A stretch of 64,000 nucleotides of DNA, taken from NCBI RefSeq assembly GCF_031845265.1, contig NZ_JAVRBG010000005.1, forward strand, positions 124,001 to 188,000, read 5' to 3'. Both the position numbers and the translations under genes were made by a program. The stretch comes from Mesonia ostreae (GTDB taxonomy: Bacteria > Bacteroidota > Bacteroidia > Flavobacteriales > Flavobacteriaceae). The notes under the pieces were generated by a model. That model worked only from the letters and a program-made list of their open reading frames with translations, was not told where the DNA came from and ran no database searches. Below, piece after piece: positions 32,383 through 40,322 of the stretch; positions within the stretch are counted from its first letter, which is position 1, and the number at the start of each line of letters is the position of its first letter.

Positions 32383-35298
32383 TTAATAAATAATTGAATC
32401 ATAAATTAGTTGCTGAATTTGGGTTCTTATGTCTTCACTTATTAACTTTCTATTGGTGGCATCTGGAAAAGTTCTATTCGAAAGAAATATATAGACAATT
32501 TCTTCTTCGGGATCTGCCCATGCGTAAGTTCCTGTAAAACCACTGTGCCCAAAACTTTTCATAGAAATACAGCCGCAAGTAGGTCCTAGAGTTCCCAACT
32601 GAGGTTTATCAAACCCAACGCCTCTTCTTACATCTTCTTCACAATAATAACATTCGTTAAATGCTCCTAAAGTTTCTTGCATAAAAAAACGTTTTCCACC
32701 GTAGTAGCCGTCATTCAAATACATTTGCATAATTTTTGCCACATCATTACTATTACTAAAAAGACCTGCATGGCCTCCTACTCCGCCCTGCATAGCAGCT
32801 CCTTGATCGTGAACATAACCTTGCACCTTTTGTTTTCTCCAATAATCGTCAATTTCTGTAGGCGGAATTTGATCTGCGTTAAATCTATCTAATGGAAGAT
32901 ATCCCAAAAAATTCGCACCTAAATCTTTATATACTTTTTCTTGGGTAAGTTGGTCTAAAGACTTACCGTAATAGCTCTCTAAGAACTTTTTTAAAATATA
33001 ATAGGGTAAATCACTATATTTGTATTGCTTTCTTTTTCGCAAATCACTATCTACAATTTGCTTAAAAATGGAGTCATTGATGTCCCTACGCATATAGAAA
33101 TCATCAGCGACTTTTACATTAAACACTTCATCGGGTTGCGGTCTAAAATACTTTACGGAAGCTTTTTTAGTTTCTGCGTCAAGCGTACCGATGTAAAAAG
33201 GAATCCAAGCTTGAAGCTGCGCATAATGACTTAACATTTTCTTCAAGGTAATATTGGCCTTGTTGGTTCCTTTTAATTCAGGTAAAATTTCTTTTAGTTT
33301 TGTATCTAGCTGTAGTACTCCTTTTTCTTTTAATTCCATGACTAGCGGCAAACTTGCCAATATCTTGGTTAAAGATGCCAAATCATAAATAGTACTATCG
33401 CTTACAGGAATTTTATTTTCATAGGTGTGGTATCCAAAATTCTGTTGATAAATCACTTTTCCTTTTCTAGCTACCAATAACTGCAATCCAGGTGCCATTT
33501 TTTCGTCTATAACGCGTTGCGCTAATGCGCTTATCTTATTTAAATTAGCAGAATTTATTCCGACTGTTTCGGGTAAACCGTAGGACAAACGTTTTAGTGG
33601 CTTAGTAATATATTTTGTTCCTTCAGGAAAATCATCTCCTACCGTCACTGGTAATCGACCTTCGGCTCCAATAGCTCCAAAAAGCATTTGCGCTACTTTC
33701 TCTTGCGCAATTTTGCTGTTTTGATATCCTAATACAATTCCCTCCAAATTGGTAGTCGTTTTTAAATCTAGAATAGAGTAAGGCCTAGCGAATGAAGCGA
33801 GTACAGTGGTATTTAAACGAGAGATTTCGTACAACCAAACCATTTCTTTTTGCGTAAGCTTATAGGATTTCCAAGGATTATCATTAGAAGTATGGTGACC
33901 AATAATTACGTAATTGTAATTTTTTAAAGTTCCCAATAACGAACCCAGATGTTCATCTTTAACGTGATCTATTTCGGTGTATCTTTGAAGTTGATTAAAA
34001 AAATCGGCTCCATTGGCATCACCAAGATTTACATATGCAATTTTCTTAGATTTTAAATCTTTGATGGGCATAATTGCCTTATCATTCTTGATCACGGTGA
34101 TTGCTTTCTCCATCACTTCTTCGTACAATACGTCATCGTGAATCGTATTTAATTCTTCTACCAAATATGCAGTTTCAACGGGTTGGTAATGGTTTAATCC
34201 TACCTTATATTTAGATTGTAAAATTTTCTTTACGGAAAATGCCAAACGTTCTTCTGTTATCGTGCCTTCTTGATATGCTGCGACAAGTTTATCATGCGCT
34301 TTAGGAATATCTTCTGAAATCAATAAAATATCATTTCCAGCAAGAAAGGCAGCTAAATCTATTTCTCCCCCTTCATCAAAATCTGCCACTCCTCGCATAT
34401 TTAAAGCATCGGTAAACACCAATCCTTTATACTGAAGGCTGTCTCGCAGAAGTTCTGTAATAATTTTTTTTGATAAAGAAGAAGGTAAATTATTTTTAGG
34501 TTCTAAAGCAGGTACATTTAGATGCCCTACCATAATACTAGAAACCCCTTCTTGAATCATTTTATAATAAGGATATAACTCCAGACTATCTAGGCGCTTT
34601 TTAGTAAAATTGAGCGTAGGCAAGGCTTTATGAGAATCGGTATCTGTATCTCCATGGCCTGGGAAATGCTTGGCACTACTCAACACATTTTCTTTGTGCA
34701 TCCCTTTCATAAAAGCAAGCGCTTTTTGGGTTACACGTTGTTTATTTTCACCAAAAGAACGATTTCCAATAATGGGGTTTTCAGGATTGATATTGATATC
34801 TACTACGGGTGCAAAATTAATATGAACTCCTAAGCGTTTAGAGTGTTTTGCTATTCGCTGGCCTACTCTTTCTATCAATTGATTGTCTTCTACAGCTCCT
34901 AAAGTCATGTTCCAAGGAAAAGCATAAGTAGAATCTAAGCGCATTGCCAATCCCCATTCTGCATCCATTCCTATAAGTAAAGGAACTTTAGAAAGCTCTT
35001 GAAACTCATTATTCATCTTAGCTTGTTGCAGAGGGCCTCCTTTAGAAAAAATTACTCCTCCTAGATGATAATCATCAATGAGTTTTTTAATTTTATCCGC
35101 GGCAGCGTCACCTTTGCTTGAAAAAATATCGACCATAAATAACTGACCCACTTTCTCTTCTAAACTCATATTTAGGTAAATACTATCTACCCATTTTTTT
35201 TGATTTGCAGCATCATCTGTCATCAACGGACTCACTTTTTGAGCGAATGTGCTGGGAATTACCACCAATATAAAAAGGATTTTAATTAAAGAATTCAT
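32383..35298 (-). CDS. Glycoside hydrolase family 3 / serine hydrolase (beta-lactamase-like) fusion
   Basis: A 971-residue exported fusion (signal peptide ~1-19). The GH3 part (~40-590) carries KHFPGHG at 210-216 with Asp/His of the NagZ-type acid/base loop (His223 in DSHKALP) and the nucleophile Asp297 in FTDALNM. That points to beta-N-acetylglucosaminidase activity. The C-terminal part (~590-971) is a class C-like serine hydrolase with Ser642-x-x-Lys645 (ASLTK), a Tyr motif (YKYSD) and GHSGFTG. Both activities fit peptidoglycan: a glycan cleaver joined to a D,D-peptidase or esterase. The fusion is common in Bacteroidota; its exact substrate is unknown. Confidence 0.9.
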   Translation of the reverse strand: MNSLIKILFILVVIPSTFAQKVSPLMTDDAANQKKWVDSIYLNMSLEEKVGQLFMVDIFSSKGDAAADKIKKLIDDYHLGGVIFSKGGPLQQAKMNNEFQELSKVPLLIGMDAEWGLAMRLDSTYAFPWNMTLGAVEDNQLIERVGQRIAKHSKRLGVHINFAPVVDININPENPIIGNRSFGENKQRVTQKALAFMKGMHKENVLSSAKHFPGHGDTDTDSHKALPTLNFTKKRLDSLELYPYYKMIQEGVSSIMVGHLNVPALEPKNNLPSSLSKKIITELLRDSLQYKGLVFTDALNMRGVADFDEGGEIDLAAFLAGNDILLISEDIPKAHDKLVAAYQEGTITEERLAFSVKKILQSKYKVGLNHYQPVETAYLVEELNTIHDDVLYEEVMEKAITVIKNDKAIMPIKDLKSKKIAYVNLGDANGADFFNQLQRYTEIDHVKDEHLGSLLGTLKNYNYVIIGHHTSNDNPWKSYKLTQKEMVWLYEISRLNTTVLASFARPYSILDLKTTTNLEGIVLGYQNSKIAQEKVAQMLFGAIGAEGRLPVTVGDDFPEGTKYITKPLKRLSYGLPETVGINSANLNKISALAQRVIDEKMAPGLQLLVARKGKVIYQQNFGYHTYENKIPVSDSTIYDLASLTKILASLPLVMELKEKGVLQLDTKLKEILPELKGTNKANITLKKMLSHYAQLQAWIPFYIGTLDAETKKASVKYFRPQPDEVFNVKVADDFYMRRDINDSIFKQIVDSDLRKRKQYKYSDLPYYILKKFLESYYGKSLDQLTQEKVYKDLGANFLGYLPLDRFNADQIPPTEIDDYWRKQKVQGYVHDQGAAMQGGVGGHAGLFSNSNDVAKIMQMYLNDGYYGGKRFFMQETLGAFNECYYCEEDVRRGVGFDKPQLGTLGPTCGCISMKSFGHSGFTGTYAWADPEEEIVYIFLSNRTFPDATNRKLISEDIRTQIQQLIYDSIIY

Positions 35299-35353
35299 GG
35301 ATGTGGCCGAATTAAAAACAGAAGATTACAGAAAAGAATATTCAAAAAGTATG

Positions 35354-35836
35354 CTACAAAAATCTCTTGTGCCAACTTTCTTCTATCGGAATCTCCCAAT
35401 CGTGTAAATATTCCTCTTTCGTATTTACCAAGTTATTGAATACGATAGTTTTAGGAGAAACTGATCTGTTTTTAACAATCTTTTTAAAATCTATAAGTGT
35501 TTTATAAGCGATAAATTCACCTTGCTTAAAGGTCACATTCATTTTATCTAACAGGTCGACTTCGTATTTTTTCTCTAAATCCTGAATAAAATGTACAGAA
35601 GCATCTATAGAACATCCTGAAGCTCCTTGAAGAGATTGGTCTAAACCAATTATGATAAACCGTCTGTATCTTATTTCAAAACCAGCTTTAAGATTTGAGC
35701 CGTGAGCTGCCCATTGAACAAGAAATTCAGCAACTTCTTGTTCCAATTCTTGAATTTCTTCTGGTGTAAAAGGTCTATTGGATTGGTAAATCCAAATTTT
35801 GGATTCTAAGGGTAATTCTTTAAAATCTACATGCAT
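35354..35836 (-). CDS. Conserved flavobacterial protein of unknown function
   Basis: A 160-residue cytoplasmic protein with no signal or membrane segment. Relatives are often labelled ABC transporter ATPase, but I see no Walker A, Walker B or signature motif, so that label is not supported. Conserved-looking blocks are KIWIYQSNRPFTPEE, VQWAAHGSNLKAGFEI, and GLDQSLQGASGCSIDASVHF, whose Gly-Cys-Ser-Ile-Asp could be a small active site. It sits inside the amidase-MlaD-Fe-S-GH3-bshA operon, 27 bases after the Fe-S gene, which links it to envelope or redox functions by position only. Confidence 0.75.
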   Translation of the reverse strand: MHVDFKELPLESKIWIYQSNRPFTPEEIQELEQEVAEFLVQWAAHGSNLKAGFEIRYRRFIIIGLDQSLQGASGCSIDASVHFIQDLEKKYEVDLLDKMNVTFKQGEFIAYKTLIDFKKIVKNRSVSPKTIVFNNLVNTKEEYLHDWEIPIEESWHKRFL

Positions 35837-35863
35837 ATCAAAACTACATCTTCAGTATTAAAC

Positions 35864-36655
35864 TTATAATTCATCTGCTTGCGCAATCATTTCAGCAACA
35901 TCCATAACTTCAATTTCTCCCTCTTTGTTTTTACTCTTAACACCATCTGTCATCATGGTATTACAAAAAGGGCAACCTGCCGCAATCATATCTGGCTTGG
36001 TTTCCATCGCTTGCTCGGTACGCAATATATTTACATCTTTATTACCAGCTTCTGGCTCTTTAAACATTTGTCCACCTCCAGCGCCACAACAAAGACCGTT
36101 TTTCTTACAATTTTTCATCTCCACCAATTCTACTTCTAACTTCCGAAGTAAATCTCTTGGCGCTTCATATTCATTATTTGCTCGTCCCAAATAACAAGGA
36201 TCATGAAAAGTAATTCTCTTTCCCTTAAATTTTCCTCCCTCTACTTTCAATTTCCCTTCTTCTAAAAGAGACTTTAAAAATTGGGTATGGTGCATGACTT
36301 TATAATTTCCGCCAAGCTCGGGATACTCGTTCTTAATCGTATTAAAACAATGCGGACAAGCGGTGACGATCTTCTCTATTTCATAGGCATTCATCACTTC
36401 TATGTTCTGTGCAGCTTGCATCTGAAATAAAAATTCATTTCCTGCTCTTTTTGCTGGATCTCCTGTACAACTTTCTTCGGTTCCTAAAACGGCAAAATCT
36501 ACACCAGCATTTGTGAGTAGTTTTACTAAAGCTTTAGTTACTTTTTTTGCTCTATCGTCGAAGCTTCCCATACAACCTACCCAAAATAAAACTTCCGGTT
36601 TTTTACCTTCTGCCATATATTCAGCCATTGTTGGCACTTTAATCGCCTCTTCCAT
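35864..36655 (-). CDS. CCG-domain Fe-S protein (HdrB/GlpC/LutA-like)
   Basis: A 263-residue protein with two CCG domains: CPHCFNTIKNEY and CYLGRANNEY in the first region, then NGLCCGAGGGQM and GCPFCNTMMTDG. Such domains bind an unusual 4Fe-4S cluster in heterodisulfide reductase HdrB, in GlpC and in lactate-utilisation protein LutA. No catalytic subunit with flavin is adjacent. With the membrane Fe-S protein just upstream (45-base gap) it forms a two-subunit electron-transfer module whose substrate is unknown. This pair appears common in Bacteroidota (from memory). Confidence 0.85.
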   Translation of the reverse strand: MEEAIKVPTMAEYMAEGKKPEVLFWVGCMGSFDDRAKKVTKALVKLLTNAGVDFAVLGTEESCTGDPAKRAGNEFLFQMQAAQNIEVMNAYEIEKIVTACPHCFNTIKNEYPELGGNYKVMHHTQFLKSLLEEGKLKVEGGKFKGKRITFHDPCYLGRANNEYEAPRDLLRKLEVELVEMKNCKKNGLCCGAGGGQMFKEPEAGNKDVNILRTEQAMETKPDMIAAGCPFCNTMMTDGVKSKNKEGEIEVMDVAEMIAQADEL

Positions 36656-36700
36656 AATCTGTATATCTTTTTCTCTTTTACTTAGAGTAATTCTTAAAAT

Positions 36701-38044
36701 TTATTTTTCTTCTGCCCAATTTAAACGATCCATTTGATTGTAAGGCCAAGGCGCACCATTGTTTTCTATATTACCCATAGCAATATTTAATTCGTTTGGG
36801 GCAGCACTTTCTTCCATCACCAAATATCTTCTCATTTCTACAATGATAGATAAAGGATCTATTCCTATGGGACAAGCCTCTACACATGCATTACACGTAG
36901 TACAAGCCCAAAGTTCTTCTCTACTTATATAATCATCTAAAAGTTGTTTTCCGTCGTCTTTAAATTCTCCTTTATTCGTATCTATATTGGCTCCTACTTC
37001 TTCCAAACGATCTCTCGTATCCATCATAATCTTACGCGGAGAAAGTTTTTTCCCGGTCTGATTTGCAGGACATTCAGAAGTACAGCGTCCACATTCGGTA
37101 CACGTATACGAGTTAAGCAATTGTACCCAGTTTAAATCTTTAACGTCACTCGCACCAAATTTTTCTGGTTCTTCTGTTTCTTCGGAAGGATCTGGTGCTG
37201 CAAAAGGATCTGCATCTGGATCCATCATTAAATCCACTTCCTTTTTTACAGATTCCAAATTATCAAATTCTCCCTGCGGAGTTAATTTTGCGAAATATGT
37301 ATTAGGGAATGCTAAAAGAATATGTAAGTGTTTTGAATAATATAAATAGTTTAGGAAGAATAATATTCCTAAAATATGCAACCACCAAGCAGCTCTTTCT
37401 ACAATAATTAAAGAAGAAATACTTAGGCCATCAATTAGCGGAACTAAAAACTGACTCACGGGAAAAGAGCCTACAATGCCTGCTTCATTAGCATAATGTT
37501 CTGCTCCTAAGGTTTGTAATTGAGAATCGGCTGCATTCATTAACAAAAATAAAGCCATCAAAATTAATTCAAAATACAAAATATTATTGGCATCACTTTT
37601 AGGCCACCCTTTCATTTCATTCGCCCAAAATCGTTTTAATTTTAAAACATTTCTTCTGGTCCAGAAGAATATAATACCAATAAAAACCAATAAAGCTAAG
37701 ATTTCAAAAGAGCCAATAAGTAAATTATAAGTGGCACCTAAAAATGAAAATATTCTATGCGTTCCAAAAATACCATCAATAATAATTTCTAAAACTTCTA
37801 TATTTATAATGACAAAACCTACATAAACTACAATATGTAAAAAACCTGCGATAGGTCTTTTCACCATTTTAGATTGCCCCAAAGCAACTCTAGCCATATT
37901 GGCAAAGCGCTCATTAGGTTGGTCTTTTCTATCTATCTCTTTCCCTAAGCGTATATTTCTTACTAACTTCTTTACGTTTCTAGCAAAAAAGCCTAAACCA
38001 AAAAGTAAAGCGATAACAAATAAAACTTGTCCTAATAATGCCAT
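36701..38044 (-). CDS. Membrane-bound 4Fe-4S electron-transfer protein (NarI/HdrE-like plus HdrC-like)
   Basis: A 447-residue protein with about six membrane helices in the first ~270 residues (for example ~4-22, ~70-90, ~110-125, ~155-175, ~210-245), resembling the quinone/heme subunit NarI or HdrE. A soluble C-terminal domain has two 4Fe-4S motifs, CTECGRCTSECP and CTTCNACVEACP. It should pass electrons between the quinone pool and the adjacent CCG-domain protein. The 12-base gap after mlaD and the 45-base gap to the CCG gene make it part of the envelope operon. Confidence 0.87.
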   Translation of the reverse strand: MALLGQVLFVIALLFGLGFFARNVKKLVRNIRLGKEIDRKDQPNERFANMARVALGQSKMVKRPIAGFLHIVVYVGFVIINIEVLEIIIDGIFGTHRIFSFLGATYNLLIGSFEILALLVFIGIIFFWTRRNVLKLKRFWANEMKGWPKSDANNILYFELILMALFLLMNAADSQLQTLGAEHYANEAGIVGSFPVSQFLVPLIDGLSISSLIIVERAAWWLHILGILFFLNYLYYSKHLHILLAFPNTYFAKLTPQGEFDNLESVKKEVDLMMDPDADPFAAPDPSEETEEPEKFGASDVKDLNWVQLLNSYTCTECGRCTSECPANQTGKKLSPRKIMMDTRDRLEEVGANIDTNKGEFKDDGKQLLDDYISREELWACTTCNACVEACPIGIDPLSIIVEMRRYLVMEESAAPNELNIAMGNIENNGAPWPYNQMDRLNWAEEK

Positions 38045-38056
38045 AGTTGAATATAA

Positions 38057-39025
38057 TTATTTAAGAGAGTCTTTTGGTTCCTTGTATTTACCTGCATTTT
38101 TTCCGAAGACAGAGAAATGAACATAACGTTTTGGATTAAGCTTTATGTCTTGCAGCAATTCTTCTAACTGCTTGGTCGCTCTGTCCATATTGTCATAGAC
38201 TTTATCATCTTTTAATAGTTTACCCGCAGTACCTTTTCCATCGTTTAAATCGTTGGATATTTTCTGAAAATCTGCAATGACACCTTCAAAATCAGCGACC
38301 ATTTTATTCAAATCAATTTTAGCTATAGAATCAGAAAACTTATTAAAGTTACCAGATATCTCATCTAAATTGGTAAAAGTTCTATTTAATTTCTGTTCAT
38401 TATTCCCAAGAATATTGTTCACATTTCCAAGAACATTATTGGCATTATCTGCTACTCCATTAAAAGACTCTACGGTAGTATTAAGATTGGCAAACGTCTT
38501 TTTAAGATTGTCTCGCGTTTCTTTATCCAATACGTCATTAATCGCAAATAACAAGGAATCTGCACTTACAATCGCACTTTCTACTTTTTTCTGAAGCGGG
38601 GTTAGACGATCATTCACCAACTCTAAGAGACCTTCTTCTATATCACCCACCAAAGTATCTCCAGATTTTGCTCTATCTCCATTATAATGGGGAATAATCG
38701 CCATGGTTTTTCCACCAATTAAGCTTCCCCCATAAATTCTAGCGACACTTTCTGTGGTAAATTCAAAATCATCTTCTATACTCATGGTTACTAAAACTCT
38801 TCCCTTTTTATTTAAAAAAGAGATATCAGTAACTGAACCCACTTTAATTCCGTTAATAGTTACGGCAGATGATTTAGCTAAACCTTCTACTTCATTATAT
38901 GTAGCATAAAATGTTCTGTCGCTTTTAAGTAAGTTATTGCCTTTTAGAAAACTATATCCAAAAATTAATAATGCAATCGCTACTATAGCTAATAAAGCTG
39001 TTTTTACTTCTTTAGTAATCTTCAA
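38057..39025 (-). CDS. mlaD: MlaD/MCE-family lipid-transport protein
   Basis: A 322-residue protein with one N-terminal membrane anchor (~8-26), an MCE domain (~38-115: FYATYNEVEGLAKSSAVTINGIKVGSVTDI) and a long helical region (~130-300) that is Asn/Asp/Leu-rich with heptad patterns. MCE proteins form hexameric rings that carry phospholipid between membranes with an MlaE permease and MlaF ATPase, neither of which is in the window. It is flanked by the amidase and the Fe-S pair, with lptD divergent beyond, an outer-membrane-maintenance setting. Confidence 0.88.
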   Translation of the reverse strand: MKITKEVKTALLAIVAIALLIFGYSFLKGNNLLKSDRTFYATYNEVEGLAKSSAVTINGIKVGSVTDISFLNKKGRVLVTMSIEDDFEFTTESVARIYGGSLIGGKTMAIIPHYNGDRAKSGDTLVGDIEEGLLELVNDRLTPLQKKVESAIVSADSLLFAINDVLDKETRDNLKKTFANLNTTVESFNGVADNANNVLGNVNNILGNNEQKLNRTFTNLDEISGNFNKFSDSIAKIDLNKMVADFEGVIADFQKISNDLNDGKGTAGKLLKDDKVYDNMDRATKQLEELLQDIKLNPKRYVHFSVFGKNAGKYKEPKDSLK

Positions 39026-39079
39026 ATGAATATGTTTTTTAGGTTAGCAAATTTAAGGATTAAATATAGAAAAGTCCAT

Positions 39080-40186
39080 CTATTTCTTCGGACTTTTTAA
39101 CGCCTCATTAACGCTAATTTTCTTTCCCTCTTTAAAAGCAACCAAATAGCCGCTTTTATAGCCCTTCTCTTGAGCCTGTACAAGCAAATCTTTTGCCTTT
39201 TTATAACTAGAAGTTTTTCCGTAGTAATACTTGTAAAACTTACCTTCTTTAGTTCGCTCTATATCTTTTAGCCCCTTAAAATTATAAGAGGCAGTTTCTA
39301 TTGCCGTAGAACCAGCAGCGATTTGCACCTTAAATAAAACCCCATCATAGTTATCTCCATATTCTCTTTCTTCGATAGGTTTTGGATCTAGTAGCGCTGG
39401 AGTTTCAGAAAAATGAAGATTAATGCTGTTTTTATAATCAACAATTCCCGTTTTTATAGAGTTGGCCACCTTATTTTTTGCTGCAGTAGAATTTAAATAA
39501 GTTCCTTCAGTTTTATTGGTAAGAAAACCTACTTCCGTAAGAACACTAGGCATATAAGTTTCTCTTAATACTAAAAGCCCTGCTTGCTTTACCCCTCTAT
39601 CTTTTCTTTTTAAAGTATTTGTGTATTCTCTTTGAATAAAATCTGCCAATAAAATGCTTTGGTCCAAATATTCTTCTTGCATTAACGTCATACCTATATA
39701 AGAGGAAGGATCCTTAGGATCAAAACCATCATAAGTGACTTCATAATTTTCCTCTAGATAGATTACTGAGTTCTCTTTCATTGCTATTTCCAGGTTAGCT
39801 TTATTGTTATGCAGTCCCAGTACAAATGTTTCAGTTCCGTGAGCGCTAGAACTACTGGCAGCATTACAATGTACAGACACAAATAAATCAGCTTCTGCAT
39901 CATTTGCTATATCGGCACGTTTATGAAGGGGAACAAAAACATCGGTTTTGCGTGTATAAATTACTTTAATGTCTTTGTTATCTTCTAAAAGCTTTCCTAC
40001 TTGTAAAACAATATCTAATGCAATATGTTTCTCATAAAATCCGTTCCCACGATTTCCAGGATCTTTTCCTCCGTGTCCTGCATCTAACACCACTACAAAA
40101 GGTTTGGGAGGGTTTTTTTCATTGGAATAACTTTGAATACCAAAGAAGAAACAAATTAAGAGAATATAAACACAGTTGTTTTTCAT
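39080..40186 (-). CDS. N-acetylmuramoyl-L-alanine amidase (Amidase_3, AmiC-like)
   Basis: A 368-residue exported zinc amidase that cuts the MurNAc-L-Ala bond to split septal peptidoglycan. After a signal peptide (~1-21), the Amidase_3 domain (~28-255) shows zinc ligands His38 in LDAGHGG, Glu52 in NGFYEKH and a His in SVHCNAA, and the catalytic Glu in LTEVGFLTN. A C-terminal ~85-residue SPOR-like domain (VLFKVQIAAG, then KYYYGKTSSYKKA and YLVAFKEGKK) probably targets the division site. First gene of the minus-strand operon, divergent from lptD. Confidence 0.93.
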   Translation of the reverse strand: MKNNCVYILLICFFFGIQSYSNEKNPPKPFVVVLDAGHGGKDPGNRGNGFYEKHIALDIVLQVGKLLEDNKDIKVIYTRKTDVFVPLHKRADIANDAEADLFVSVHCNAASSSSAHGTETFVLGLHNNKANLEIAMKENSVIYLEENYEVTYDGFDPKDPSSYIGMTLMQEEYLDQSILLADFIQREYTNTLKRKDRGVKQAGLLVLRETYMPSVLTEVGFLTNKTEGTYLNSTAAKNKVANSIKTGIVDYKNSINLHFSETPALLDPKPIEEREYGDNYDGVLFKVQIAAGSTAIETASYNFKGLKDIERTKEGKFYKYYYGKTSSYKKAKDLLVQAQEKGYKSGYLVAFKEGKKISVNEALKSPKK

Positions 40187-40266
40187 AATGAGGGAGTTAG
40201 TTTTTTAAAATTAACACTTGGTTTTTAATTTTTAAAAATTCTACATATACCTTTAAAAAATATATG

Positions 40267-40274
40267 TAATTTTG
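40267..40274 (+). promoter_or_regulatory. Candidate -7 box of lptD
   Basis: TAATTTTG matches TAnnTTTG, 48 bases before the TTG start. No clear -33 box is seen in the 136-base divergent region shared with the amidase gene. Confidence 0.45.
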
Positions 40275-40322
40275 AACTTTCAAAAAGCAAGCCAAAATCA
40301 CACAAAAATAGCACTCTAAGCA

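Noticed and set aside
35354..35836. Calling this gene an ABC transporter ATPase
   Set aside because: No Walker or signature motif is visible.
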